From Oasisia sp. SBJ-2009 (taxonomy: Eukaryota; Annelida; Polychaeta; Sabellida; Siboglinidae): a stretch of 64,000 bases of DNA. Position numbers and translations under genes: made by a program. The stretch covers positions 13,814,720 through 13,878,719 of the forward strand of contig OZ024867.1 in the NCBI GenBank assembly GCA_964017155.1. Reading direction: 5' to 3'. This document shows positions 1 through 10,262 of this stretch, piece after piece (the stretch's first letter is position 1; each line of letters begins with the position of its first letter). The notes under the pieces were generated by a model. It ran no database searches. It saw only the letters and a program-made list of their open reading frames with translations, and had not been told where the DNA came from.

Positions 1-594
1 CAGCCGTCGTGACAGTTGCGTCACTATGCTAGCGATCGTTTATTTACAGCGCCTAACTCGTTGAATGTATGGTTATTGTACAAGGAACTATTTGCGTAGA
101 TATTACGTTATGCAGCGATGTTAGTTTGCCATACGAAGTATTATTAGAAATGTTATGGGTAACGTAGGTGAATTATCTACCCCGTTGCGGACTGGTGTTC
201 CCGAAATGGCCACCAGATGGCAGGACTAGTTCGCATTACTATTGAGGCGATGACTTGGGTTGTTTAGTATTATACCGATGTTTCCAATGTTTACTTAATT
301 AATTGGTTCTTCCTTTCATGACAGCTATTCCGAGTAACAGTCGCCGTTTGTGTTAGGGTTATACACTGTTTTGGTTAGGATTATACACCGTTTTGGTTAA
401 AGTAAATTGTCGTTTTGAATAAGGCTTTAAACCGTATTTATCGTTTTGTTTGGTTTTAAACTTGTAACAGATTCACCGTTTTAACTGGGACGTGTTAGCT
501 TTTATCCATGCTGTTAATAAATCTTATATTCTTATTCTGTTTGCCTTAGTTGTGTTTGATTGGTTTGGGGACCCGCGGAGCGCCGCAGGTCACA
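1..594 (+). repeat. Ty3/gypsy LTR 1 (left part outside window)
   Basis: The sequence matches the 3' part of three further LTRs at 2420-3673, 5505-6758 and 10263-11500. It ends at GGTCACA, the inverted complement of the LTR start TGTGACC, so the right boundary is firm. The left boundary lies before the window. Unlike the other three LTRs it lacks a 216-bp internal tandem duplication: after the gggttatacact stretch it runs directly on to ttttggttagg. It is therefore an older or different LTR variant. Confidence 0.93.
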
Positions 595-1002
595 TTTTGG
601 TGTCAGAAGTGGGATCTGAAGAGGCGGGTCGAGGAAGATGCGGCCGTCGGTTTTCTGGCTCTACGGAAAGTTGCATTAAGGTGGTTCGACGAGGTGGAGG
701 GTGCGACCACAAGCATGGTGAAGGCGCAAGTGAGTGAGGCGCGCGCCGAACCCACAGACCCGCAGCGAGAGTTCACCAAACTATGGGGCGAAGTTGCCGA
801 AAACAAGAAGCTGCTGACACAAGTGCTGGCACAGCAGAGAGAGATGCTGACGATGTGTGCTGGAGCGCCATCAAGTGTGCCCGCCACGCCGCAACGACCT
901 TCCGCTCCCGCCCCACGTCGACCGTACGGCGACCTGGAGTGTTACCAGTGCCACCAGAAGGGACACATCAGACGCCACTGCCCAATGGCTAGTTTAAACT
1001 AG
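595..1002 (+). pseudogene. Reduced gag with CCHC zinc knuckle (copy 1)
   Basis: The open frame runs from the end of the LTR to a TAG at 1000-1002; the first in-frame ATG is at 715. Only a C-terminal gag portion is visible: a short charged/helical stretch, a Pro/Ala-rich linker and one zinc knuckle of pattern C-x2-C-x4-H-x4-C (CYQCHQKGHIRRHC). A full Ty3/gypsy gag with capsid is normally about 300-400 residues, so most of the capsid is missing. The last codons before the stop form a slippery heptamer that feeds into pol. The copies at 3674-4081 and 6759-7166 are nearly identical; one visible change is c760, against a in copies 2 and 3, giving Pro versus Thr. Confidence 0.8.
598..615 (+). other. 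Primer-binding site, tRNA-Leu type (copy 1)
   Basis: Eighteen bases three nucleotides downstream of the LTR end, TGGTGTCAGAAGTGGGAT, are complementary to the 3' end of animal tRNA-Leu(CAG) including CCA, as I recall that tRNA. The site primes minus-strand DNA synthesis in LTR retrotransposons. Identical sites occur at 3677-3694 and 6762-6779. Confidence 0.85.
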
Positions 1003-1046
1003 TTTCCTCCACCATGAGAAATGGCCCAGGGGTGGAGGAACGGGGC
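993..1046 (+). promoter_or_regulatory. -1 programmed ribosomal frameshift signal, gag to pol (copy 1)
   Basis: Heptamer T TTA AAC at 993-999 is in gag phase (AGT TTA AAC TAG), immediately before the gag stop. The pol frame has a stop at 990-992 and is open from 993 onward, so a -1 slip enters pol. Downstream, 1004-1013 (TTCCTCCACC) is the exact complement of 1031-1040 (GGTGGAGGAA), a 10-bp stem. GCCC at 1024-1027 in the loop can pair with GGGC at 1043-1046, giving an H-type pseudoknot. The spacer is 4 nt. The same signal is in copies 2 (4072-4125) and 3 (7157-7210). Confidence 0.85.
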
Positions 1047-2341
1047 ATCATGACGACCGCGTCCTACGACCAGATGGTAGGCGGAGTTCCCGTAGCGAAA
1101 GTGACTGTGGCTGGACAGCCAGTGGACTGTCTGTTAGACACCGGCAGCCAAGTCTCGTTTGTGACAGAGTCGTTCTATCATGCGATATTGCAGCCTCAAG
1201 GACATCTGTTACGTTCTGCGCGCAACTGGTTAAGCATACGGGCTGCGGACGGATTAGAGATCCCATACGTTGGGTACTTCGAGACTACGGTGTGCGTCGC
1301 AGGTGTGACAGTCGACGACAGGGCCATACTTGTTGTGCGCGACGCAGGACATAAACTTCCTGGGTTACTTGGGATGAACGTGTTGTCACAGGTCCCGGAA
1401 GTTGCTAGATGTTTGGAAAAGGTAACTGTTGCAGACAAATACCGATTCGCACGAGTGGCAGGCAGACAAGCTGTGTGCGTACCTGCCAGGTCAACTGTAT
1501 TCGTACAAGCAGTTGGAGGGCGAATGGGACAGACCGCCGCATTTGAGCCACTCACCACCGGATGTGGACCGCTTCTCGCTACGAACGCTGTCGTGTGCGA
1601 CCACTCGTTCATGGTGGCAGTTGTTAATTCAACTGAGGACGATTACTGGTTGAGACCGCGAACGCGATTAGGAGTGTTAAAGCCAGCGGATGTCCTCCCG
1701 GCTGGTGGAGTTCGAGTTGACGTGAGCGTAAACGAGATTGTCGTTGGTGTGGCACCGCAACAGTCGTCCTCGAAGGAATCGTTTGGTGGAATAGATGACA
1801 ATCTGATCGATCTGTCGCATTTCACCGGCACAGACGATGAGCGACGTGCAGTAAGGGCTTTGTTTAACCGACACCGTGTCGTATTTGCAAAGTCAGACGA
1901 CGACCTGGGATGCACCAGTGCAGTGCAACACCGAATTCGGACAACAGACGACATCCCCGTCACCATGCCGTACAGACGGATCCCGCCAACACAGTTGGAT
2001 GAAGTCAAAGATCATCTTCAGAGATTGGTGCGGACGGGTGCAATTGTGGAGAGCAAGAGTGACTTTGCCAGTGCTGTTGTGCTCGTGAGGAAACGATCTG
2101 GCGCCTTGCGCATGTGTTGCGACTTCCGTGCGCTGAACGCGAAGACCGTGAAGGATGCGTATCCACTGCCACGGATTGACGAGTCGATGGATGCGTTGGC
2201 AGGTGCCCGGTGGTTCAGCACACTGTATTTGCAATCGGCCTACACCCAGGTACCGATGCACCCAGACGACCAACACAAGACTGCATTCACCACGCCATTT
2301 GGCCTGTACGAACACCGACGAATGGCATTCGGACTGTGCAA

Positions 2342-2344
<3 letters not shown>
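1014..2344 (+). pseudogene. gypsy pol, truncated in reverse transcriptase (copy 1)
   Basis: The frame is open from 993 through the slip site; the first ATG is at 1014. Residues 41-50 contain the retropepsin active site LLDTGSQVSF. The reverse transcriptase starts around residue 300 with YPLPRIDESM, and motif A reads LYLQSAYTQ. The reading frame stops matching pol after ...GLCNA and runs into an (AT)n tract, losing the YxDD box, RNase H and everything after. The breakpoint is the same base as in copy 2. Compared with copy 3, 1753 bp (8510-10262) are missing. Confidence 0.9.

Positions 2345-2420
<76 letters not shown>
2345..2420. repeat. (AT)n microsatellite joining pol fragment to LTR 2
   Basis: Uninterrupted AT dinucleotides of about 76 bp separate the pol breakpoint from the LTR start TGTGACC. 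Confidence 0.97.
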
Positions 2421-2423
<3 letters not shown>

Positions 2424-3673
2424 ACCCTGTGACTTGTATGCGTATGGCATTAAGCCCAGTCACGGACAAGCGATTTTGATTGTAACTCCAAGCATTGCAT
2501 GTTAACGTTAACCGCTGCCTTATCTGTTTTACCCCGGCTTCTAGCGCGCTGCAGGCCCATATATAGATAACGATGCGCACTGACGGTTGCGCAGCCGGTT
2601 GTTGTCAGTTTGCGCGCGAGATTAACGGTTTGTCTTTGTTCGATCATAAAATGTATTTAACCGTAATGTTACCTTAAAATATGCATGATTAGGGCGGTAT
2701 TTTGTGTAGGCGTATCATTATGTTTGTTGTGATCATTCACGCAAAATTACAACTGTTTATTGATACTATGTTCTTTACAATACGTTGCATTTAATCTGGG
2801 TGGCCTAATCCGAGTGCCTTAATCCGAGTGCCCTAATTAAGTCCGGCCTCACAGTCACAGCCGTCGTGACAGTTGCGTCACTATGCTAGCGATCGTTTAT
2901 TTACAGCGCCTAACTCGTTGAATGTATGGTTATTTTATAAGGAACTATTTGCGTAGATATTACGTTATGCAGCGATGTTAGTTTGCCATACGAAGTATTA
3001 TTAGAAATGTTATGGGTAACGTAGGTGAATTATCTACCCCGTTGCGGACTGGTGTTCCCGAAATGGCCACCAGATGGCAGGACTAGTTCGCATTACTATT
3101 GAGGCGATGACTTGGGTTGTTTAGTATTATACCGATGTTTCCAATGTTTACTTAATTAATTGGTTCTTCCTTTCATGACAGCTATTCCGAGTAACAGTCG
3201 CCGTTTGTGTTAGGGTTATACACTGTTATGGGTAACGTAGGTGAATTATATATATATACCCCGTTGCGGACTGGTGTTCCCGAAATGGCCACCAGATGGC
3301 AGGACTAGTTCGCATTACTATTGAGGCGATGACTTGGGTTGTTTAGTATTATACCGATGTTTCCAATGTTTACTTAATTAATTGGTTCTTCCTTTCATGA
3401 CAGCTATTCCGAGTAACAGTCGCCGTTTGTGTTAGGGTTATACACTGTTTTGGTTAGGATTATACACCGTTTTGGTTAAAGTAAATTGTCGTTTTGAATA
3501 AGGCTTTAAACCGTATTTATCGTTTTGTTTGGTTTTAAACTTGTAACAGATTCACCGTTTTAACTGGGACGTGTTAGCTTTTATCCATGCTGTTAATAAA
3601 TCTTATATTCTTATTCTGTTTGCCTTAGTTGTGTTTGATTGGTTTGGGGACCCGCGGAGCGCCGCAGGTCACA
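2420..3673 (+). repeat. Ty3/gypsy LTR 2, complete
   Basis: This LTR is 1254 bp, starting TGTGACC and ending GGTCACA (7-bp perfect terminal inverted repeat, TG...CA). It contains a 216-bp tandem duplication: first copy from 3009, second from 3225. The second copy carries a short AT expansion, shared with LTR 3 but not with LTR 4. A TATA-like stretch (catatata) lies near 2558. Confidence 0.95.
3009..3446 (+). repeat. 216-bp tandem duplication inside the LTR
   Basis: The segment starting gttatgggtaacgtagg at 3009 recurs at 3225, with a 6-bp longer AT stretch in the second copy. Equivalent duplications occur in the LTRs at 5505-6758 and 10263-11500 but not in LTR 1. If U3/R control elements lie here, the duplication would double them. 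Confidence 0.9.
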
Positions 3674-4081
3674 TTTTGGTGTCAGAAGTGGGATCTGAAG
3701 AGGCGGGTCGAGGAAGATGCGGCCGTCGGTTTTCTGGCTCTACGGAAAGTTGCATTAAGGTGGTTCGACGAGGTGGAGGGTGCGACCACAAGCATGGTGA
3801 AGGCGCAAGTGAGTGAGGCGCGCGCCGAACCCACAGACACGCAGCGAGAGTTCACCAAACTATGGGGCGAAGTTGCCGAAAACAAGAAGCTGCTGACACA
3901 AGTGCTGGCACAGCAGAGAGAGATGCTGACGATGTGTGCTGGAGCGCCATCAAGTGTGCCCGCCACGCCGCAACGACCTTCCGCTCCCGCCCCACGTCGA
4001 CCGTACGGCGACCTGGAGTGTTACCAGTGCCACCAGAAGGGACACATCAGACGCCACTGCCCAATGGCTAGTTTAAACTAG
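3674..4081 (+). pseudogene. Reduced gag with CCHC zinc knuckle (copy 2)
   Basis: Same structure as copy 1 (offset +3079): primer-binding site at 3677-3694, one zinc knuckle, gag stop at 4079-4081, slippery heptamer at 4072-4078. It carries the Thr variant (a3839) shared with copy 3. Confidence 0.8.
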
Positions 4082-4092
4082 TTTCCTCCACC

Positions 4093-5420
4093 ATGAGAAA
4101 TGGCCCAGGGGTGGAGGAACGGGGCATCATGACGACCGCGTCCTACGACCAGATGGTAGGCGGAGTTCCCGTAGCGAAAGTGACTGTGGCTGGACAGCCA
4201 GTGGACTGTCTGTTAGACACCGGCAGCCAAGTCTCGTTTGTGACAGAGTCGTTCTATCATGCGATATTGCAGCCTCAAGGACATCTGTTACGTTCTGCGC
4301 GCAACTGGTTAAGCATACGGGCTGCGGACGGATTAGAGATCCCATACGTTGGGTACTTCGAGACTACGGTGTGCGTCGCAGGTGTGACAGTCGACGACAG
4401 AGCCATACTTGTTGTGCGCGACGCAGGACATAAACTTCCTGGGTTACTTGGGATGAACGTGTTGTCACAGGTCCCGGAAGTTGCTAGATGTTTGGAAAAG
4501 GTAACTGTTGCAGACAAATACCGATTCGCACGAGTGGCAGGCAGACAAGCTGTGTGCGTACCTGCCAGGTCAACTGTATTCGTACAAGCAGTTGGAGGGC
4601 GAATGGGACAGACCGCCGCATTTGAGCCACTCACCACCGGATGTGGACCGCTTCTCGCTACGAACGCTGTCGTGTGCGACCACTCGTTCATGGTGGCAGT
4701 TGTTAATTCAACTGAGGACGATTACTGGTTGAGACCGCGAACGCGATTAGGAGTGTTAAAGCCAGCGGATGTCCTCCCGGCTGGTGGAGTTCGAGTTGAC
4801 GTGAGCGTAAACGAGATTGTCGTTGGTGTGGCACCGCAACAGTCGTCCTCGAAGGAATCGTTTGGTGGAATAGATGACAATCTGATCGATCTGTCGCATT
4901 TCACCGGCACAGACGATGAGCGACGTGCAGTAAGGGCTTTGTTTAACCGACACCGTGTCGTATTTGCAAAGTCAGACGACGACCTGGGATGCACCAGTGC
5001 AGTGCAACACCGAATTCGGACAACAGACGACATCCCCGTCACCATGCCGTACAGACGGATCCCGCCAACACAGTTGGATGAAGTCAAAGATCATCTTCAG
5101 AGATTGGTGCGGACGGGTGCAATTGTGGAGAGCAAGAGTGACTTTGCCAGTGCTGTTGTGCTCGTGAGGAAACGATCTGGCGCCTTGCGCATGTGTTGCG
5201 ACTTCCGTGCGCTGAACGCGAAGACCGTGAAGGATGCGTATCCACTGCCACGGATTGACGAGTCGATGGATGCGTTGGCAGGTGCCCGGTGGTTCAGCAC
5301 ACTGTATTTGCAATCGGCCTACACCCAGGTACCGATGCACCCAGACGACCAACACAAGACTGCATTCACCACGCCATTTGGCCTGTACGAACACCGACGA
5401 ATGGCATTCGGACTGTGCAA

Positions 5421-5423
<3 letters not shown>
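4093..5423 (+). pseudogene. gypsy pol, truncated in reverse transcriptase (copy 2)
   Basis: Protease DTG and the N-terminal half of the reverse transcriptase are present. The sequence is cut at the same codon as copy 1 and joined to (AT)n. The catalytic motif A Asp is replaced by Tyr, as in the other copies. Confidence 0.9.

Positions 5424-5504
<81 letters not shown>
5424..5504. repeat. (AT)n microsatellite joining pol fragment to LTR 3
   Basis: (AT)n followed by TGTG, then the LTR start TGTGACC at 5505. Same position in the unit as 2345-2420, slightly longer. Confidence 0.95.
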
Positions 5505-5508
<4 letters not shown>

Positions 5509-6758
5509 ACCCTGTGACTTGTATGCGTATGGCATTAAGCCCAGTCACGGACAAGCGATTTTGATTGTAACTCCAAGCATTGCATGTTAACGTTAACCGC
5601 TGCCTTATCTGTTTTACCCCGGCTTCTAGCGCGCTGCAGGCCCATATATAGATAACGATGCGCACTGACGGTTGCGCAGCCGGTTGTTGTCAGTTTGCGC
5701 GCGAGATTAACGGTTTGTCTTTGTTCGATCATAAAATGTATTTAACCGTAATGTTACCTTAAAATATGCATGATTAGGGCGGTATTTTGTGTAGGCGTAT
5801 CATTATGTTTGTTGTGATCATTCACGCAAAATTACAACTGTTTATTGATACTATGTTCTTTACAATACGTTGCATTTAATCTGGGTGGCCTAATCCGAGT
5901 GCCTTAATCCGAGTGCCCTAATTAAGTCCGGCCTCACAGTCACAGCCGTCGTGACAGTTGCGTCACTATGCTAGCGATCGTTTATTTACAGCGCCTAACT
6001 CGTTGAATGTATGGTTATTTTATAAGGAACTATTTGCGTAGATATTACGTTATGCAGCGATGTTAGTTTGCCATACGAAGTATTATTAGAAATGTTATGG
6101 GTAACGTAGGTGAATTATCTACCCCGTTGCGGACTGGTGTTCCCGAAATGGCCACCAGATGGCAGGACTAGTTCGCATTACTATTGAGGCGATGACTTGG
6201 GTTGTTTAGTATTATACCGATGTTTCCAATGTTTACTTAATTAATTGGTTCTTCCTTTCATGACAGCTATTCCGAGTAACAGTCGCCGTTTGTGTTAGGG
6301 TTATACACTGTTATGGGTAACGTAGGTGAATTATATATATATACCCCGTTGCGGACTGGTGTTCCCGAAATGGCCACCAGATGGCAGGACTAGTTCGCAT
6401 TACTATTGAGGCGATGACTTGGGTTGTTTAGTATTATACCGATGTTTCCAATGTTTACTTAATTAATTGGTTCTTCCTTTCATGACAGCTATTCCGAGTA
6501 ACAGTCGCCGTTTGTGTTAGGGTTATACACTGTTTTGGTTAGGATTATACACCGTTTTGGTTAAAGTAAATTGTCGTTTTGAATAAGGCTTTAAACCGTA
6601 TTTATCGTTTTGTTTGGTTTTAAACTTGTAACAGATTCACCGTTTTAACTGGGACGTGTTAGCTTTTATCCATGCTGTTAATAAATCTTATATTCTTATT
6701 CTGTTTGCCTTAGTTGTGTTTGATTGGTTTGGGGACCCGCGGAGCGCCGCAGGTCACA
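5505..6758 (+). repeat. Ty3/gypsy LTR 3, complete
   Basis: 1254 bp, TGTGACC...GGTCACA, with the same 216-bp duplication and AT expansion as LTR 2. It differs from LTR 4, its nominal partner, in the AT expansion and in a short 3' segment. That points to exchange with LTR 2 after insertion. Confidence 0.95.
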
Positions 6759-7166
6759 TTTTGGTGTCAGAAGTGGGATCTGAAGAGGCGGGTCGAGGAA
6801 GATGCGGCCGTCGGTTTTCTGGCTCTACGGAAAGTTGCATTAAGGTGGTTCGACGAGGTGGAGGGTGCGACCACAAGCATGGTGAAGGCGCAAGTGAGTG
6901 AGGCGCGCGCCGAACCCACAGACACGCAGCGAGAGTTCACCAAACTATGGGGCGAAGTTGCCGAAAACAAGAAGCTGCTGACACAAGTGCTGGCACAGCA
7001 GAGAGAGATGCTGACGATGTGTGCTGGAGCGCCATCAAGTGTGCCCGCCACGCCGCAACGACCTTCCGCTCCCGCCCCACGTCGACCGTACGGCGACCTG
7101 GAGTGTTACCAGTGCCACCAGAAGGGACACATCAGACGCCACTGCCCAATGGCTAGTTTAAACTAG
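6759..7166 (+). CDS. Reduced gag with CCHC zinc knuckle (copy 3)
   Basis: Frame open from the internal start; first in-frame ATG at 6879, stop TAG at 7164-7166. The visible protein has an acidic/helical stretch, a Gln-rich segment, a Pro/Ala linker and a C-x2-C-x4-H-x4-C nucleic-acid-binding knuckle. The capsid region expected upstream is not present. The stop is preceded by T TTA AAC, so the product may exist mainly as the N-terminus of a gag-pol fusion. Confidence 0.7.
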   Translation, partial: FWCQKWDLKRRVEEDAAVGFLALRKVALRWFDEVEGATTSMVKAQVSEARAEPTDTQREFTKLWGEVAENKKLLTQVLAQQREMLTMCAGAPSSVPATPQRPSAPAPRRPYGDLECYQCHQKGHIRRHCPMASLN

Positions 7167-7210
7167 TTTCCTCCACCATGAGAAATGGCCCAGGGGTGGA
7201 GGAACGGGGC
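7157..7210 (+). promoter_or_regulatory. -1 frameshift signal, gag to pol (copy 3)
   Basis: Slippery heptamer TTTAAAC 7157-7163; stem 7168-7177 with 7195-7204; possible pseudoknot stem 7188-7191 with 7207-7210. Identical to copies 1 and 2. Confidence 0.85.
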
Positions 7211-10201
7211 ATCATGACGACCGCGTCCTACGACCAGATGGTAGGCGGAGTTCCCGTAGCGAAAGTGACTGTGGCTGGACAGCCAGTGGACTGTCTGTTA
7301 GACACCGGCAGCCAAGTCTCGTTTGTGACAGAGTCGTTCTATCATGCGATATTGCAGCCTCAAGGACATCTGTTACGTTCTGCGCGCAACTGGTTAAGCA
7401 TACGGGCTGCGGACGGATTAGAGATCCCATACGTTGGGTACTTCGAGACTACGGTGTGCGTCGCAGGTGTGACAGTCGACGACAGAGCCATACTTGTTGT
7501 GCGCGACGCAGGACATAAACTTCCTGGGTTACTTGGGATGAACGTGTTGTCACAGGTCCCGGAAGTTGCTAGATGTTTGGAAAAGGTAACTGTTGCAGAC
7601 AAATACCGATTCGCACGAGTGGCAGGCAGACAAGCTGTGTGCGTACCTGCCAGGTCAACTGTATTCGTACAAGCAGTTGGAGGGCGAATGGGACAGACCG
7701 CCGCATTTGAGCCACTCACCACCGGATGTGGACCGCTTCTCGCTACGAACGCTGTCGTGTGCGACCACTCGTTCATGGTGGCAGTTGTTAATTCAACTGA
7801 GGACGATTACTGGTTGAGACCGCGAACGCGATTAGGAGTGTTAAAGCCAGCGGATGTCCTCCCGGCTGGTGGAGTTCGAGTTGACGTGAGCGTAAACGAG
7901 ATTGTCGTTGGTGTGGCACCGCAACAGTCGTCCTCGAAGGAATCGTTTGGTGGAATAGATGACAATCTGATCGATCTGTCGCATTTCACCGGCACAGACG
8001 ATGAGCGACGTGCAGTAAGGGCTTTGTTTAACCGACACCGTGTCGTATTTGCAAAGTCAGACGACGACCTGGGATGCACCAGTGCAGTGCAACACCGAAT
8101 TCGGACAACAGACGACATCCCCGTCACCATGCCGTACAGACGGATCCCGCCAACACAGTTGGATGAAGTCAAAGATCATCTTCAGAGATTGGTGCGGACG
8201 GGTGCAATTGTGGAGAGCAAGAGTGACTTTGCCAGTGCTGTTGTGCTCGTGAGGAAACGATCTGGCGCCTTGCGCATGTGTTGCGACTTCCGTGCGCTGA
8301 ACGCGAAGACCGTGAAGGATGCGTATCCACTGCCACGGATTGACGAGTCGATGGATGCGTTGGCAGGTGCCCGGTGGTTCAGCACACTGTATTTGCAATC
8401 GGCCTACACCCAGGTACCGATGCACCCAGACGACCAACACAAGACTGCATTCACCACGCCATTTGGCCTGTACGAACACCGACGAATGGCATTCGGACTG
8501 TGCAACGCACCTGCCACCTTCCAGCGACTCATGCAGACAGCTTTCCGCGAGGAAATGTTCAGCATCTTGCTCTGCTACCTTGATGATGTCCTCGTTTTCT
8601 CCTCCACTATCGCTGAACAGCTCCAAAGATTGGACACAGTGTTCACGCGACTGAGAGAATACGGACTGAAACTGGAACTGAAGAAATGCGCGTTCTTTCA
8701 GTCTGAAGTTCAATACCTCGGACATCGCGTGTCGGCTGCAGGGATTGCGACCGATCCAGAGAAAGTCGCAGCTGTAGAACGTTGGCCAAGACCTGAAACC
8801 CTAAAGCAACTACGATCCTTCATGGGGTTTGCTTCCTACTATCGCCGCTACGTGTCGCGATTTACCGCTATCGCGAGCCCACTGAACGCGTTAATCACCA
8901 CGTGTTGTCGTGACATCAAAGGAAAGCGAAGATCGAGTGCTTCATTCCAACTAGCAAGCAGATGGAATGAGAAATGCGAAGAGGCCTTCTCTGCGATAAA
9001 ACTGGAGTTGACGAGTGCTCCAGTCCTCGGATTTGCCGACTACCGCCTACCGTTTATCGTGGAAACGGATGCATCGGAACTTGGACTAGGAGCTGTACTT
9101 AGTAAGATCCAAGAAGGCAAGACAAGAATCATAGCGTATGCGAGCCGTGGCCTACACAAATCGGAAAAGAACAAGAGCAACTACTCATCTAAAAAGCTAG
9201 AACTTTTGGCTTTGAAATGGGCAGTATGTGACAAGTTTCGCGATTATCTCTTGGGTGGCGAGTTCATTTTGTACACCGACAACAACCCGTTGACATATCT
9301 GATGAGATCGTCGAAGTTGCCAGCAGTTGAGCAAAGATGGGCTGCGGCGCTGGCCCCGTTCAACTTTGAGATCAAGTATCGTTCGGCAAAACACAACGCG
9401 AACGCGGATGCGTTATCGCGCCTCACACCCGCCGCGATGATCTCGTCTGACGTCGACAGCTGCTTCGAGGAGTTGACCAGAACGACAAAGCTGCCAGCAG
9501 AAATACACGTCAATGTCATGGAGGCTCGAGAGCATGCGCCAGCAATCGTGGGTGACTCTATCGGAACGTTACCATCCATATCACCAGCTGATATGCGTGA
9601 GTTGCAGAAGAGTGACGACGTCCTGCAACGTGTAATCTGGTATCGTAATCGGGGACGACACCCAGACCCGAGGGAGCGATCGGATGAATCAAAGGCGCGT
9701 CATGACCGCCATGCACGCGAGCTTCCACTCGCCGCCGGGGAGCGCGTGTATCTTCGCAAGCACGGAGTGCTTGGGCGCAACAAGATACAAGATGTGTGGC
9801 AGCCCACTCCCTACCGTGTCGTGATGCGTCAAGGGACGAACGACGTCTATGTGGTGAGAGAACAGCACACGGTGAATCGGGCTGCACTACGATTGTGCGT
9901 CCCGGGGAATACCCCAACAGCGGCACAACCAGCGCGACGTCGTCGTCTGCCGTGTCCACCGAGTGTAACGTCTGCGGGAAGCGATAACACGTCGGACACA
10001 TCGAGTGCACCACTGCTGTGGACCGTGAGAGACCAGGTTGACAGCGAGGAAGCATCTTCGGCCTCGCCCGTATCCGACTCCAGCTCCACGAGCGATAACG
10101 AAGAAGAAGACGTTCGTCCTGTGACATTACGGCGCACGTGCCGTACTCGAGCGGGAACGCACACGAACCCTGGCAACTGGCCGCGCTCAGCCAAGCGATA
10201 G
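7178..10201 (+). CDS. gypsy pol: protease-RT-RNase H, integrase core deleted (copy 3)
   Basis: A 1007-residue frame from the first ATG, with the frame itself open from 7157. Domains in order: retropepsin with DTG at residues 42-44; reverse transcriptase about 300-520 with YLDD at 467-470; RNase H with ETDAS, the KKLELLALK Glu, YTDNN and NADALSRL. RT motif A reads LYLQSAY where the family has LDLxSxY: codon 405 is TAT (8390-8392), so one of three catalytic Asp residues is Tyr. After RNase H the sequence passes directly from a short linker (RNRGRHPDPRERSDE) to the post-core C-terminus of integrase (RHARELPL..GERVYLRK..GRNKIQDVW). The HHCC zinc finger and DDE core are missing in frame. The tail is Ser/Asp/Glu-rich. 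The product is probably catalytically dead for integration and impaired for reverse transcription. Confidence 0.92.
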   Translation: MRNGPGVEERGIMTTASYDQMVGGVPVAKVTVAGQPVDCLLDTGSQVSFVTESFYHAILQPQGHLLRSARNWLSIRAADGLEIPYVGYFETTVCVAGVTVDDRAILVVRDAGHKLPGLLGMNVLSQVPEVARCLEKVTVADKYRFARVAGRQAVCVPARSTVFVQAVGGRMGQTAAFEPLTTGCGPLLATNAVVCDHSFMVAVVNSTEDDYWLRPRTRLGVLKPADVLPAGGVRVDVSVNEIVVGVAPQQSSSKESFGGIDDNLIDLSHFTGTDDERRAVRALFNRHRVVFAKSDDDLGCTSAVQHRIRTTDDIPVTMPYRRIPPTQLDEVKDHLQRLVRTGAIVESKSDFASAVVLVRKRSGALRMCCDFRALNAKTVKDAYPLPRIDESMDALAGARWFSTLYLQSAYTQVPMHPDDQHKTAFTTPFGLYEHRRMAFGLCNAPATFQRLMQTAFREEMFSILLCYLDDVLVFSSTIAEQLQRLDTVFTRLREYGLKLELKKCAFFQSEVQYLGHRVSAAGIATDPEKVAAVERWPRPETLKQLRSFMGFASYYRRYVSRFTAIASPLNALITTCCRDIKGKRRSSASFQLASRWNEKCEEAFSAIKLELTSAPVLGFADYRLPFIVETDASELGLGAVLSKIQEGKTRIIAYASRGLHKSEKNKSNYSSKKLELLALKWAVCDKFRDYLLGGEFILYTDNNPLTYLMRSSKLPAVEQRWAAALAPFNFEIKYRSAKHNANADALSRLTPAAMISSDVDSCFEELTRTTKLPAEIHVNVMEAREHAPAIVGDSIGTLPSISPADMRELQKSDDVLQRVIWYRNRGRHPDPRERSDESKARHDRHARELPLAAGERVYLRKHGVLGRNKIQDVWQPTPYRVVMRQGTNDVYVVREQHTVNRAALRLCVPGNTPTAAQPARRRRLPCPPSVTSAGSDNTSDTSSAPLLWTVRDQVDSEEASSASPVSDSSSTSDNEEEDVRPVTLRRTCRTRAGTHTNPGNWPRSAKR

Positions 10202-10254
10202 TTTGAGCAACCTAGCTGAACATTTTAGGTTCGGAGCTATGCTGCTCATAAGTT

Positions 10255-10262
10255 GGGGAGAG
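10255..10262 (+). other. Polypurine tract
   Basis: GGGGAGAG lies immediately upstream of the 3' LTR start at 10263, the usual position of the plus-strand primer. Confidence 0.75.

Noticed and set aside
2287..2580. Poly-(Tyr-Ile) frames at AT tracts (also 11362-12217, 57024-57561)
   Set aside because: (AT)n microsatellites read as codons.
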